From NCBI GenBank assembly GCA_037190805.1, contig JBBCJR010000004.1, positions 124,001 through 188,000 of the forward strand: DNA of 64,000 bases. The letters run 5' to 3'. A model generated the notes under the pieces. The model was not told the origin of the DNA and made no database searches. It saw only the letters and a program-made list of their open reading frames with translations. Origin of the DNA: JBBCJR01 sp037190805 (GTDB taxonomy: Bacteria; Pseudomonadota; Alphaproteobacteria; Sphingomonadales; Sphingomonadaceae). How positions within the stretch are numbered: the first letter of the stretch is position 1; each line of letters begins with the position of its first letter. Positions 8,452-17,973 of this stretch are shown here, one piece after another. The position numbers were made by a program, and so were the translations under genes.

Positions 8452-9212
8452 AGGTCGATGACCATGCCGTCATGACCGGGCAAGACTCCCGCAGGCAATT
8501 CGGCTTCCAGCGTCCGGTAGTCCATCGACTGGTCCATATGGGTCAGCACAGCCTCACGCGGCGCGACCCGTTCGATCCATTCCAACACCATCGCCAGATG
8601 CGGATGGGTCGGATGCGGCCGTCGTCGCATCGCATCGACGATCCACAGGTCGACGCCATAGAACAGGCCCGCCGCGTCGTCGGTCAGGTCGCTGAGGTCG
8701 GTCGAATAGGCAAACGACACCCCGCCCCAATCGAACCTGAGGCCCGCCGAGGTCACCGCCCCGTGCGGCAGGTCGACGACGCGGATGCCGACGCCGTTGA
8801 TGTTCAGCCGGTCGGGAAGCTCATGACCGATCACCGCCGGCGGATAGGATTCCTTGCCCTGAAAGCTGTAGCCGAAGCGTCCCTTCAGGCTGGCGAGCGT
8901 CGCCGGACGCGCGAAGCAGTCCACCGGCCTGCCTCGTGCATGATAGACCTGACGCAGATCGTCGATGCCATGGGTATGATCGGCATGATCGTGGGTCCAG
9001 ATCACCGCATCCAGCCGCGATACATCCGCCGCCAGCAACTGGCTTCTGAGGTCGGGGCCGGTGTCGATCAGGATCGCCTGCCCGCCCGCCTCCACCAGAA
9101 CGGCGGCGCGGCTGCGCCGGTTGCGCGGTTCATCGGGATCGCAAACGCCCCAGTCATTGCCGATGCGAGGCACGCCGGACGACGTGCCGCAACCAAGCAG
9201 GTGAACCCTCAT
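8448..9212 (-). CDS. MBL-fold metal hydrolase (PhnP / RNase Z-like)
   Basis: 254 aa. The N-terminus MRVHLLGCGTSSGVPRIG is typical of PhnP-type phosphodiesterases. The metallo-beta-lactamase signature THDHADHTHG binds two metal ions, and further ligands are in VIDAMRRRPHPTHPH and LTHMDQSMDY. Related enzymes cleave cyclic phosphodiesters; the cellular substrate here is not known, and there is no phosphonate operon nearby. It overlaps tatD upstream (stop of tatD at 9209-9211) and the protease downstream by 4 bases each. Confidence 0.88.
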   Translation of the reverse strand: MRVHLLGCGTSSGVPRIGNDWGVCDPDEPRNRRSRAAVLVEAGGQAILIDTGPDLRSQLLAADVSRLDAVIWTHDHADHTHGIDDLRQVYHARGRPVDCFARPATLASLKGRFGYSFQGKESYPPAVIGHELPDRLNINGVGIRVVDLPHGAVTSAGLRFDWGGVSFAYSTDLSDLTDDAAGLFYGVDLWIVDAMRRRPHPTHPHLAMVLEWIERVAPREAVLTHMDQSMDYRTLEAELPAGVLPGHDGMVIDL

Positions 9213-9985
9213 CGCGCGGCCTTCGTAAACAGGCGATGGAAATTATCGGCCGTAACCTCCGCGAGATAGTCGGTCGTCACCCCTCTAAGATCCGCGAGGA
9301 ACGCAGCTGTATGAGCAACGAAGCCGGGCTCGCAGGTCTTGCCGCGCATCGGGACGGGTGCCAGAAAAGGGGCATCGGTTTCGATCAGCAGACGATCCTC
9401 CGGAATCGACGCGGCAGTGTTCTGCAAGTCCTTGGCATTCTTGAAGGTTACGATCCCGGATATCGAAATATAAAGGCCCAGATCGAGGGCGACGCGGGCG
9501 AAATCCGCGCTGGCGGTGAAGCAGTGGATGACGCCGCCATAGGCCCCCTTCCCCATTTCCTCGCGCAGGATCGCGGCCGTATCCTCCTCGGCGTCGCGCG
9601 TGTGGACGATCAACGGCAGCCCGGTCTGGCGCGACGCGGCGATATGGCTCCGAAAGCTCGTCCGCTGACGATCGCGATCGCTATGGTCGTAATAGTAGTC
9701 GAGACCGGTCTCGCCGATACCGATCACCCGCGGATGGGCGGCCGCCGCGACCAGACGCGCGGTGTCGACCTCGGCATGGCTATCCGCCTCGTGCGGGTGG
9801 ATCCCGATCGAAGCCCAGACGTCCGGCTCGCGTTCCGCCGTGGTGACGATCGCATCCCATTCGCTGGCTCGGGTCGAGATGTTGAGAAAGCAGCCCACCC
9901 CCGCCGCGCGGGCACGCGCAAGTACATCGCCCTGCTGTTCCGCCAGGCCGGGATAGTTCAGGTGGCAATGACTGTCGACGAACAT
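9209..9985 (-). CDS. tatD: TatD-family metal-dependent DNase
   Basis: 258 aa. The TIM-barrel hydrolase carries the metal ligands DSHCHLNYP at the N-terminus, the central GETGLDYYY, HTRDAEEDT and GGVIHCFTAS, and the final ETDAPFLAP. TatD (YcfH/YjjV type) proteins act as 3'-5' exonucleases in DNA repair. ATG 9985 matches the conserved family start MFVDSHCH; an upstream in-frame extension to about 10021 carries no conserved sequence. The metG stop lies 47 bases upstream, so it is in the same transcript. Confidence 0.93.
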   Translation of the reverse strand: MFVDSHCHLNYPGLAEQQGDVLARARAAGVGCFLNISTRASEWDAIVTTAEREPDVWASIGIHPHEADSHAEVDTARLVAAAAHPRVIGIGETGLDYYYDHSDRDRQRTSFRSHIAASRQTGLPLIVHTRDAEEDTAAILREEMGKGAYGGVIHCFTASADFARVALDLGLYISISGIVTFKNAKDLQNTAASIPEDRLLIETDAPFLAPVPMRGKTCEPGFVAHTAAFLADLRGVTTDYLAEVTADNFHRLFTKAAR

Positions 9986-10032
9986 GCCCCGCAAATAGGG
10001 CGAGCAGCGCCGAAGCGCCACCCTTGGCGTGC

Positions 10033-11580
10033 TCAGCCTTCCGCCGGCGCGACCCAGCGTGGAAACACAACTTCCGGTTCCGGCAGCGCCAAGCCTGTCT
10101 CGAGCCGCCGGTCCAGCGCCGCGAAGTCGCGCGCATCGGCGGGCTGCGCCATCAGGTCGAGCAGCTTGGCCGCCGAAGTCGGCACCGCCCAGCTGACCTG
10201 GATGACGATACGGCGGATCGCTTCGGCGACGACATAGAGGATGGTGTCAGCACGGGCGGGATCGGTTTTGCGCACCGTCCATGGCGCCTGTTCGGTGATA
10301 TAGAGATTGGCGTCGGCCACCGCCTGCCAGCCCGCCTCCAGCGCGGCATGGAGGGCATAGCCGTCCATCTCACTCGCCATTCGGCCACGATGCGCGTCAA
10401 CCGCGCCAAGCAGCGCGCCATCTTCCACCGTCAGCGGGCCGGGCACCGGCACCTTGCCGTCGCAATTCTTGGCGATCATCGACAAGGTCCGCTGAGCAAG
10501 GTTACCCAGACCATTAGCGAGATCCGCATTCGTCCTTAAAACAATGGCTTCCGGGCTATAGCTGCCATCTTGACCGAATGATACCTCGCGGAGCAGGAAA
10601 TAGCGCAGCGCATCGACGCCATAGGTATCGGCGAGCTCTATCGGATCGGCGACGTTGCCGAGCGACTTGGACATCTTCTCCCCGCCCTTGGCGAGCAGAA
10701 AGCCGTGACCGAACACCAGCTTGGGCAGCGGCAGTCCGGCCGACATCAGGAAGGCGGGCCAGTAAACCGCGTGGAAGCGCACGATATCCTTGCCGATGAC
10801 ATGAACGTCAGCCGGCCAATATCGCTTGTAATCCTCTGATTCCGTGTCGGGATAGCCAACACCGGTCAGATAGTTGGTCAGTGCGTCGACCCAGACATAC
10901 ATGACATGCCCATCGGCGTCCGGCACCGGTACGCCCCAGTCGAAGCTGGTCCGCGAGACCGAGAGGTCACTGAGCCCGCCGCGCACGAAGCTGATCACTT
11001 CGTTGCGCCGGCTCGCCGGCTGGATGAAACCGGGGTTCGCTTCATAATAGGCCAGCAGCCGATCCTGATAGGCGGACAGACGAAAGAACCAGCTTTCCTC
11101 GACGGTCCATTCGACAGGCGTGCCCTGGGGTGACAGTTTCTGCCCCCCCCCTCCCCCGTCCGTCAGCTCCTTCTCGTCGTAAAAGGCTTCGTCACGGACC
11201 GAATACCAGCCTTCATAACGGTCGAGATAGAGGTCGCCACGGGCCTCCATCGCCTTCCACAACGCCTGGCTGGCGGAATAATGCGCCGGTTCCGTAGTGC
11301 GGATGAAACGATCGTAAGAGATATCAAGGCGGTCATCCATGTCCTTGAACCAGGAGGACATTTCGTCTGCCAGATCGCGCGGCGTGCGATCCTCCCGCCG
11401 CGCCGTCTGAGCCATTTTCAAGCCGTGCTCGTCGGTGCCGGTCATGAAGAACACGTCGCGGCCGTTCAGCCGTTGCCAGCGGGCGATCGCGTCGGTTGCC
11501 ACGACCTCGTAAGCATGGCCGATATGGGGCCGGCCATTGGGATAGGCGATCGCGGTGGTGATATAGAAAGGGTCAGCCAT
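10033..11580 (-). CDS. metG: Methionyl-tRNA synthetase
   Basis: 515 aa class I synthetase charging initiator and elongator tRNA-Met. The HIGH motif is present as NGRPHIGHAYE and KMSKS as GEKMSKSLGN. The zinc-binding cysteine knot of the long form is lacking and there is no C-terminal dimerisation domain, which matches the short form usual in alphaproteobacteria. ATG 11580 starts the conserved MADPFYITTAIAYPNG; it overlaps the holB stop by 8 bases. A run of Gly codons (GGGGGQ) near 11145 corresponds to C/T-only sequence on the + strand. Confidence 0.96.
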   Translation of the reverse strand: MADPFYITTAIAYPNGRPHIGHAYEVVATDAIARWQRLNGRDVFFMTGTDEHGLKMAQTARREDRTPRDLADEMSSWFKDMDDRLDISYDRFIRTTEPAHYSASQALWKAMEARGDLYLDRYEGWYSVRDEAFYDEKELTDGGGGGQKLSPQGTPVEWTVEESWFFRLSAYQDRLLAYYEANPGFIQPASRRNEVISFVRGGLSDLSVSRTSFDWGVPVPDADGHVMYVWVDALTNYLTGVGYPDTESEDYKRYWPADVHVIGKDIVRFHAVYWPAFLMSAGLPLPKLVFGHGFLLAKGGEKMSKSLGNVADPIELADTYGVDALRYFLLREVSFGQDGSYSPEAIVLRTNADLANGLGNLAQRTLSMIAKNCDGKVPVPGPLTVEDGALLGAVDAHRGRMASEMDGYALHAALEAGWQAVADANLYITEQAPWTVRKTDPARADTILYVVAEAIRRIVIQVSWAVPTSAAKLLDLMAQPADARDFAALDRRLETGLALPEPEVVFPRWVAPAEG

Positions 11581-12556
11581 GTCCGGTCCGGGATTGAGGA
11601 TGGGGATCGAGCGCGGCGAGCAGGCCCGCCAGCTCGAACACCACGCTTTGCGGGTCGAGGGAGAGCGGCACCGCGCCTGCCGCCAGATCGCGGGCCTTCT
11701 CCCATAGCCTAAGGGTGCGCGCAAGCGCTGGTCCCCGCCGATGTCGAGCCACGGCGACGATCCGCGCCGGCACCAGGTCAAGGAACGCCTCGTAGCGATC
11801 CTGCGCGGCCTTGCCGGACAAGGCCTTGGCCAGCGCCACACGGTCGGCCGCGACCGCGGGACCGGCGCCGATCATCCGTTCCACCGCCGCGTCGAGGCCG
11901 GCAATATCAAGCCCCGCATAGCGCAGCGCCCTGCCCGGCGCGCCGCCGGCGAGGCGAACCAGCGCCGCCCTCTCCTCGTCCGTATCGGGCAGGTGGGTGT
12001 CGAGGACGGCCTGCACCTCGTCATCGGCAAGGGACTGGAAGCGCAGCAGCCGGACCCGCGAGCGGATGGTCGGCAACAGCCGGGCGGGTTGATGGCTGAC
12101 GAGCAGGAACAGGGTGTTCGCCGGCGGTTCTTCCAGGCTCTTGAGCAGGGCATTGGCGGCCGGGCGGGCGAGATCATCGATGGCGTCGATCACCACCACA
12201 CGCCAGGGCGACAGCCCCGGCGTGGCATGGAGCAGTGTGCCGAGCGCCCGAATCTGATCAATCCCGATGCCGGCGGCAAGGTCACCCGTCTTCTCCCGGC
12301 GCAGCCGTTCCACCACGCGCAGGTCGACATGGCTGCCAGCCGCGATCAGCCGCGCTGTCGGATGATCGTCGGGAACATCGAAATCGTTCACCGCCGGACC
12401 CGCCGCATCGGCGAGGACGAAGGCGGCGGCGGCATCGGCGAAACGGCGCTTGCCGACGCCCGGCGCCCCCGCCAAGAGCCAGGCGTGGGGCATCCGACCC
12501 CGCCGCCAGCGATCGAGGAACAAAGCCTGCTGCTCGCGATGTCCGGTCAGGCGCAT
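11573..12556 (-). CDS. holB: DNA polymerase III delta' subunit
   Basis: 327 aa clamp-loader AAA+ subunit. It has a P-loop-like LLAGAPGVGKRRFADA, FLLVSHQPARLLPTIRSRVRLLRF around sensor 1 and the SRx arginine region (Cys of the usual SRC is Val here), and helical C-terminal regions. ATG 12556 lies 10 bases inside the tmk 3' end, and its own stop overlaps metG. The tmk-holB-metG-tatD order is a classic bacterial arrangement and supports the call. Confidence 0.92.
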   Translation of the reverse strand: MRLTGHREQQALFLDRWRRGRMPHAWLLAGAPGVGKRRFADAAAAFVLADAAGPAVNDFDVPDDHPTARLIAAGSHVDLRVVERLRREKTGDLAAGIGIDQIRALGTLLHATPGLSPWRVVVIDAIDDLARPAANALLKSLEEPPANTLFLLVSHQPARLLPTIRSRVRLLRFQSLADDEVQAVLDTHLPDTDEERAALVRLAGGAPGRALRYAGLDIAGLDAAVERMIGAGPAVAADRVALAKALSGKAAQDRYEAFLDLVPARIVAVARHRRGPALARTLRLWEKARDLAAGAVPLSLDPQSVVFELAGLLAALDPHPQSRTGHG

Positions 12557-13185
12557 GTCAGTCGTGCAATGACGAGTGCCTGGATCCGCTCGGCCACCGC
12601 AGCGATGTCGGCGTCTGCAGCGACAATGGCGAAGCGATCCGGCTCCGTCGCAGCCAGTTCGTGAAAGGCCATGCCGACGCGACGATGATAGTCCTCTCCC
12701 CGCGCCGCGATCCGATCGCCGCCATCGCCATCGCGGGCCGCAGCACGCCGGGCACCGGCATCCGTCGGCAGGTCGAGCAGCAGGGTAAGGTCCGGCCTCA
12801 CCGCGCCAACGGCAAGCGCATTTGCCATCCGCACCGTCTCGACGCCCAGCCCACCCGCGGCGCCCTGATAGGCGAGCGAAGAATCGAGGAAGCGGTCGCA
12901 GATCACCCACTGCCCCGCCGCCAGCGCCGGCCGGATCAGCCGCGCGACATGATCGGCACGCGCGGCAGCGAACAGCAACGCTTCGGTCGCGGCGTCCCAG
13001 CGGTCGCCGCCGCCGGTCAACAGCAGCGTGCGGATCGCCTCCGCGCCCGGCGTGCCGCCGGGTTCACGGGTTTCGATGACGTCATGACCCCGCCCCCTCA
13101 GCCAGTCGGCAAGGCGGCGCGCCTGGGTCGATTTGCCGGCGCCCTCCCCGCCTTCCAGCGTGATGAAGCGCCCCGGCGCGCTCAC
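12547..13185 (-). CDS. tmk: Thymidylate kinase
   Basis: 212 aa. Phosphorylates dTMP to dTDP. The P-loop LEGGEGAGKSTQARRLA is at the N-terminus; the DR[FY] motif reads CDRFLDSSLAYQG, and TREPGGTPGAEAIR is the substrate loop. The length is normal. The start is GTG 13185, overlapping the TGA stop of the dac gene (GTGA), so translation is coupled to the peptidoglycan gene upstream. Confidence 0.95.
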   Translation of the reverse strand: MSAPGRFITLEGGEGAGKSTQARRLADWLRGRGHDVIETREPGGTPGAEAIRTLLLTGGGDRWDAATEALLFAAARADHVARLIRPALAAGQWVICDRFLDSSLAYQGAAGGLGVETVRMANALAVGAVRPDLTLLLDLPTDAGARRAAARDGDGGDRIAARGEDYHRRVGMAFHELAATEPDRFAIVAADADIAAVAERIQALVIARLTCA

Positions 13186-14381
13186 AAACCGAACAGATGC
13201 CGGAACCCGGCGCCGATGCGGTCGAAGAAGCCGGCCTCACCCACCGCAGCACCCGCGAGAAGCGGCAAGCGCTGATCGGGCATGCCCGGTGAACGGACGA
13301 CGAGATCGGCGATATGCTGACCACGCTGGATTGGTGCCTTGACGGGACCATTGTAGGCAACCGTAACCTTCATCTCGCTCCCCAGCGCCGAGCGCGGCAG
13401 GGTGACGGCAAGGTCACGCGGTGCCACCGCCGGCACGCTGCGGGCATCGCCAAGCTGCACTGGCACGGTGTCGACCACCTTGCCCTTCTTGACCAGCGGG
13501 ACCGATTTCCATGACCGGAAGCCCCAGTTCATGAACGCCACCGACTGGGCGATCCGCTCGTTGAAGCCGGTGAGGCCGGCGACCACCATCACCAGCCGTC
13601 GTCCATCCTGCTCCGCCGAGCCGGTGAAGCCATAGCCGGCTTCCTGAGTATGGCCCGTCTTGAGGCCGTCGGCACCGTCGATGCGGCCCAGAATGGGGTT
13701 GCGATTGGCCTGGGTGATATCGGCCCCGCTGCCCATGGTCTTGCCCCAGGTGAAGGACGGCTTGCCGTAAAACTGCCTGTAGAGATCGGGAAAGTCGTTG
13801 ATGGTCCGCTCGGCGATCAGCGCCAGATCGTGGGCGGTGACATATTCGTCGGGATCGGGCCAGCCGTTGGAGTTGGTGAAGTTCGATCCCGTCACGCCGA
13901 TCCGCGTGGCGGTACGGTTCATCAAATCCGCGAACGAGCGTTCGGTACCGGCAATCGCCTCGGCCAGCACGACGCAGGCATCGTTGCCCGACAGTGTAAC
14001 GATGCCATGCAGCAGGTTTTCCACCGACACCTGCTCGTTGGGGCTGAGGAACATGGTCGATCCCGCCTGCGGGCCATGCCATTTCTGCCACGTTTCCGGC
14101 GCCACGGTGACCATCTGGTCCAGCTTCAGTTCGCCCTTCCTAATGAGATCGAAGGCGACATAGACCGTCATCATCTTGTTCATCGACGCGGGCGGAATGC
14201 GCTGGTCGGCCCCGCGCGAGAACAACACTGCGCCTGACGACAGGTCCTTCATATAGGCGACAGGGGCCGTGGTTTCGAACGGCGGCGGCGCGGCGCGGAC
14301 GGGCGCCGCGGCCAGCAGCAACGTCGAGGATAGGGCGAGGATACGCGCGGTCGACAAGGTTTTCTTCTCCCAGTGGATCAT
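13182..14381 (-). CDS. D-alanyl-D-alanine carboxypeptidase (PBP5/DacF type)
   Basis: 399 aa exported serine peptidase that trims the terminal D-Ala from peptidoglycan pentapeptides. A signal peptide (hydrophobic run LALSSTLLLAAAPVRA) precedes the S11 domain with the three active-site motifs SMNK (in PASMNKMMT), SGN (LSGNDAC) and KTG (LKTGHTQEAGYG). A PBP5-like C-terminal beta domain follows, ending in a short amphipathic tail typical of membrane-attached members. ATG 14381 overlaps the rlpA stop. Confidence 0.94.
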   Translation of the reverse strand: MIHWEKKTLSTARILALSSTLLLAAAPVRAAPPPFETTAPVAYMKDLSSGAVLFSRGADQRIPPASMNKMMTVYVAFDLIRKGELKLDQMVTVAPETWQKWHGPQAGSTMFLSPNEQVSVENLLHGIVTLSGNDACVVLAEAIAGTERSFADLMNRTATRIGVTGSNFTNSNGWPDPDEYVTAHDLALIAERTINDFPDLYRQFYGKPSFTWGKTMGSGADITQANRNPILGRIDGADGLKTGHTQEAGYGFTGSAEQDGRRLVMVVAGLTGFNERIAQSVAFMNWGFRSWKSVPLVKKGKVVDTVPVQLGDARSVPAVAPRDLAVTLPRSALGSEMKVTVAYNGPVKAPIQRGQHIADLVVRSPGMPDQRLPLLAGAAVGEAGFFDRIGAGFRHLFGL

Positions 14382-15352
14382 GGCCGGCCCCCCGCCCGGG
14401 GCGGACCGCTTACCATATGTGCATCCTGATAGCCCGCCGCGCGCAGCTTCGCCAGCGCCTCGGTGGCGACTGCCGGATCATTGTAGGGCCCGATGCGAAC
14501 CCGAAACAGGCCGCTGCCAGTCGGCTCGATCAACGATGGCCCATAGCCGGCGGCATAGGATTTCAGCCATTCCGCCCGCCCCCGGTCGGCAACCGCCGCG
14601 ACCTGGATCAGCGTCGTCGCCCCGCTCGTCACCGGAACCACGGCAACGTCGGCACCGGGGCCGCTGCTCCGCACGCCAAAGCCTGGCGGCAGGGTGAAGC
14701 CCGGCAAGTCGGCAGCGACGGGCGGCGTCACAGGGCGCGGCCTCGCGCTGGCAAGGGTGGCGGGCGGCAACGGCGGTGTCGGCACTGTTTCCGCCTCTCG
14801 CGCCAGTTCGACGGGCGGAGTGACACCGCGCCGCAATGCCGAGCGCACCTCCTCGGCCGGGTACACGCGGCGCACGCGCACGCGCGCCTTGCCGGCGCGC
14901 TGCATGTCCAGCATCTCCGCGCTCTTTCTCGACAGGTCGATGATCCGGGTATCGATGAACGGGCCCCGATCGTTGACGCGCAGCACCATGCGGCGCCCGT
15001 TCTCGAGGTTCGTCACCTCGACATAGCTGGGCAGCGGCAGCGTCTTGTGCGCGGCCGACAGCATCTCCTGATCGAAGGCCTCCCCGTTGGCGGTCGATTT
15101 GCCGTTGAAGCCAGGGCCATACCAGGACGCGATGCCGACCTCGTCATAATCGCGGAAGTCGCCCGGATAATACCATTTGCCGGCGACCTGATAGGGCGCC
15201 CCCACTTTCACCGGATCGTCCCGCCGCTCGGCCCCCGCGCCGGGTCGAGGCGGCGTCCCGCCCGCAGCCGGCCGGGGGGGTGGGGTCGAGGCACAGGCGG
15301 CGAGGATCAGGAGGCCGGCCACCGCCAGCCAGCGATCAACGGGCCACTTCAT
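14378..15352 (-). CDS. rlpA: Septal ring lytic transglycosylase RlpA (lipoprotein)
   Basis: 324 aa. The lipoprotein signal ends in LAAC, followed by a Pro-rich linker, a double-psi beta-barrel domain (IASWYGPGFNGKSTANGE; VRVNDRGP-like VLRVNDRGPFIDTRIIDLS) and a C-terminal SPOR domain (TTLIQVAAVADRGRAEWL...FRVRIGPY) that binds denuded septal glycan. RlpA cleaves naked glycan strands during division. ATG 15352 lies 17 bases inside the upstream mltB frame; the longer frame to 15424 is the shadow of mltB. Confidence 0.93.
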   Translation of the reverse strand: MKWPVDRWLAVAGLLILAACASTPPPRPAAGGTPPRPGAGAERRDDPVKVGAPYQVAGKWYYPGDFRDYDEVGIASWYGPGFNGKSTANGEAFDQEMLSAAHKTLPLPSYVEVTNLENGRRMVLRVNDRGPFIDTRIIDLSRKSAEMLDMQRAGKARVRVRRVYPAEEVRSALRRGVTPPVELAREAETVPTPPLPPATLASARPRPVTPPVAADLPGFTLPPGFGVRSSGPGADVAVVPVTSGATTLIQVAAVADRGRAEWLKSYAAGYGPSLIEPTGSGLFRVRIGPYNDPAVATEALAKLRAAGYQDAHMVSGPPRAGGRP

Positions 15353-16397
15353 CGGCCAGAAGCCCCACCGAGATCGCATAGAAATTCGAGCAATTATAGT
15401 CGAGTAGCGCTCGATAATTGCCAAAAGTCAGAAACGCCCGTGTGCCGGGCCCATCAGCTTCGATCAGCGTCGCCATGGCATCGTCGGCGGGCAAGGCTCC
15501 GGCCGCCGCCCGCACCCCCAGTGCCTTCCATTGCGCGACATTCAGCCATTTGCTGTGGCGGGCGTGGACACGCGGGCAGGTCGGTGCCGTCTCGCTGTTG
15601 CGGATCTGCTCGCGGTCGAGCGACGCCGGCACCACCACCTCCACCCCCCAGGGCAGCCCCGACTTCCATCCCGCATTGGCCAGATAGTTGCCGATCGATG
15701 CCAGTGCGTCGGCTTCCGATCGCCAAATGTCGATGCGGCCATCCCCATCGCCATCGATCGCGCGGTCCAGATAGGAACTGGGCAGGAATTGCGGATGGCC
15801 GGTCGCTCCCGCCCACGAGCCGACCAGTTGATCGCGGGTCGCCATGCCACGGTCGACGATCTTCAGCGCCGCCACCAGTTCGCGGCTGAACAGGTCGCGG
15901 CGGCGGCCATCATATGCGAGGCTCGCCAGCGAACGGAACAGGTCGAAATTGCCGGTGACCGCGCCATAGCTGGTTTCCATGCCCCAGATGCCGACCAGGA
16001 CGCGGCCGGGCACGCCGGTGCGTCGCTCAATCTCCATCAGCCGGGGCAGCAGCGCCTGATAGCGTGTCCGGCCCGGATTGATCCGCGCTGGCACCAGGCG
16101 GCGAGCAAGATAATCGGACAGCTTCGGGATCGTCGACGGCCGGCTGTCGTCAGGCTGGTTACGATCCAGAGCCACGACCCGCGCGTTGAAGCTGAGGCCC
16201 GGCAGGATCGCGTCGATCGTTTCAGAGCGCACCCCCTCCCCGATCGCTCTCGCGCGGATATCACCCAGGAATGCGGCAAACCCCGCATCCGGTCCGGTCG
16301 TTGCCGGAGCGGGAACTGCGACCGGCTGCGCTGGCGCCCCAGCCGACATCAGCGCCAATATCGTCGTGGCCGCCAGAATCGCCCATTGTTTCGTCAA
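15336..16397 (-). CDS. Lytic murein transglycosylase, MltB family
   Basis: 353 aa periplasmic enzyme. A signal peptide (AILAATTILALMSAGAPAQP) precedes an SLT-like domain with catalytic Glu in GIWGMETSYG, plus RRDLFSRELVAALKI and GATGHPQFLPSSYL typical of family 3 transglycosylases. It cleaves peptidoglycan glycan strands to 1,6-anhydro products. It heads the envelope-DNA-translation run (mltB-rlpA-dac-tmk-holB-metG...). The region upstream (16398-16565) should hold the promoter, but no clear boxes are visible. Confidence 0.92.
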   Translation of the reverse strand: MTKQWAILAATTILALMSAGAPAQPVAVPAPATTGPDAGFAAFLGDIRARAIGEGVRSETIDAILPGLSFNARVVALDRNQPDDSRPSTIPKLSDYLARRLVPARINPGRTRYQALLPRLMEIERRTGVPGRVLVGIWGMETSYGAVTGNFDLFRSLASLAYDGRRRDLFSRELVAALKIVDRGMATRDQLVGSWAGATGHPQFLPSSYLDRAIDGDGDGRIDIWRSEADALASIGNYLANAGWKSGLPWGVEVVVPASLDREQIRNSETAPTCPRVHARHSKWLNVAQWKALGVRAAAGALPADDAMATLIEADGPGTRAFLTFGNYRALLDYNCSNFYAISVGLLADEVAR

Positions 16398-16565
16398 CGC
16401 AACAACCCCTTATCCGGCAGAGGTCCATCTCTGGCACAAGGGACCATGATGGCGAAACCCCCTGTCATCGGTAGGCTTGCACCACTCGCCCCAATCGGCG
16501 AAGGAGCAGCCATACGGGAAAGGTGGCCGGGCAGACAGTTTCTAGCCGCGCCGCTGAAACGGTAT

Positions 16566-16655
16566 GGAAGAGTGTCCGAGTGGTTTAAGGAACTGGTCTT
16601 GAAAACCAGCGACGGGGTAACCCGTCCGTGGGTTCGAATCCCACCTCTTCCGCCA
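16566..16655 (+). tRNA. tRNA-Ser (anticodon UGA)
   Basis: 90-nt tRNA with acceptor arms GGAAGAG (16566-16572) and CTCTTCC (16645-16651), discriminator G and encoded CCA (16653-16655). The anticodon stem CTGGT/ACCAG encloses loop CTTGAAA, giving anticodon TGA at 16600-16602. A long variable arm (GACGGGGTAACCCGTC region) and the T-loop GGTTCGAATCC are present, as expected for serine tRNA. Such tRNAs are common integration sites, and the low-GC cassette begins right after it. Confidence 0.98.
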
Positions 16656-16664
16656 GCCGTTTCG

Positions 16665-16690
16665 AAAGGCCACCTTCGGGGTGGCCTTCG
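16665..16690 (+). terminator. Terminator of tRNA-Ser
   Basis: Perfect 7-bp stem GGCCACC (16668-16674) / GGTGGCC (16680-16686) with a 5-base loop, flanked by AAA before and TTCGTCGTTT after. This insulates the tRNA from the methyltransferase gene that starts 25 bases later. Confidence 0.75.
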
Positions 16691-16710
16691 TCGTTTGAAG
16701 GGATTGCAGA

Positions 16711-17934
16711 TTGAACTATGGCTTGAAAATGGGTGGCCAGATTGATCCCGCGACCGCGCTCCGTCAACGCGAGTACCCTCAGTACATCAAGTACATGGGG
16801 TCGAAGTCCAAAATCATGGATTTCGTTCTAGCCGGCATCAATGAGGTTCATGAGGATGGGGGCATCTGCGATGTTTTTGCGGGCAGCGCCTCATTGGCAG
16901 GTGCGGTCGGAGATCAGATTGCGGTCCACTCCAACGACATTCAGAACTATTCTGCGACGCTTGCTGGCGCATACCTGACCGCTTGGCGCGCCAACACCTC
17001 CCCATCGCCGGAGGCGCTCATCTCGGCAGCGACAGAGATCGTGAATAAAAACCGAGCCGGTCTATCCCGACTTCATGATTATTCTAAGACTGTGACCTTA
17101 AAAAAGTTTCAGTCTGTTGAAATCAGTGAACGAAAACTCATAGATCATGCCTTCGAAAGACCGTGGTATTTGTTCCTAAAGTACTATGCGGGTACGTGGT
17201 GGTCAGCCGAGCAGGCATTATGGATTGACGCTATTCGTGAGGTAGCTGAGGGCTATAAATCGGACCCATCATACGATGCCATAATCTCGTCGTTAATGTT
17301 TGCGATGGCGTATGCTAGTCAAGGAACCGGGCACTATGCTCAGTACCGAGTTGCGAACACAGAATCGTCGATGCGTGACATTTCAATCTATCGTAAAAAA
17401 AGTGTCCAAGACCTATTCGCGAAAAAATTCGACAAGGTGCTGATGGCACTTCCTATTGCGCCGCCGAAGCTCGCGCACCGCGTAACTTCGTTAGACTACA
17501 GGCAATGTCTTGCGACGTTTTCAGGGGGAACAGTATATGCTGACCCCCCCTACGCGTTCGTCCATTATAGCAGATTCTACCACGCCATTGAAACACTGGT
17601 CCTCTACGATTACCCGGAAATACAGATCAAAGCCGGTAAGGTGGTCAAAGGGCGATACCGCGAAGAACGACATCAGTCTCCGTTCTGTATCCGATCTCAG
17701 GTAAAAGATGCCTTTGAGGAGCTATTTGTCGGTGTTCGAGAGAGTGGCTCAAGCCTCGTCCTTAGCTACTCTAACACAGGAATGATATCGATCGGAGACT
17801 TAGGCGATATCGCAACTTCCGTATTCGGCCGTCGAACTATCGAGTTAGTCTCGAAGGACTACAAGCACATGACGCTTGGGCGGCAATTTGACCGAGATCG
17901 GCATGTCGAAGAATGCCTGATTCTGGTGAAATAG
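16711..17934 (+). CDS. D12-class N6-adenine DNA methyltransferase
   Basis: 407 aa. Transfers a methyl group from SAM to adenine N6 in DNA. The alpha-class order is visible: motif X-like IKYMGSKSKI (about residues 26-35), motif I DVFAGSASLAGAV (Asp54), a long middle region likely to hold the target-recognition domain (about 90-260), then motif IV ADPPYAFVHYSRF (Asp278-Tyr281). The TTG start at 16711 has AAGGGA at 16698-16702; ATG 16729 is an alternative. Base composition is clearly lower in GC than the surroundings, with A-rich codons. It is followed after 73 bases by a nuclease-domain gene, so it is probably the modification half of a restriction-modification pair. Target sequence unknown. 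Confidence 0.88.
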   Translation: MNYGLKMGGQIDPATALRQREYPQYIKYMGSKSKIMDFVLAGINEVHEDGGICDVFAGSASLAGAVGDQIAVHSNDIQNYSATLAGAYLTAWRANTSPSPEALISAATEIVNKNRAGLSRLHDYSKTVTLKKFQSVEISERKLIDHAFERPWYLFLKYYAGTWWSAEQALWIDAIREVAEGYKSDPSYDAIISSLMFAMAYASQGTGHYAQYRVANTESSMRDISIYRKKSVQDLFAKKFDKVLMALPIAPPKLAHRVTSLDYRQCLATFSGGTVYADPPYAFVHYSRFYHAIETLVLYDYPEIQIKAGKVVKGRYREERHQSPFCIRSQVKDAFEELFVGVRESGSSLVLSYSNTGMISIGDLGDIATSVFGRRTIELVSKDYKHMTLGRQFDRDRHVEECLILVK

Positions 17935-17973
17935 CCTCCGCTTAGATATTCACTCGGGTTTGTCACCCTGATA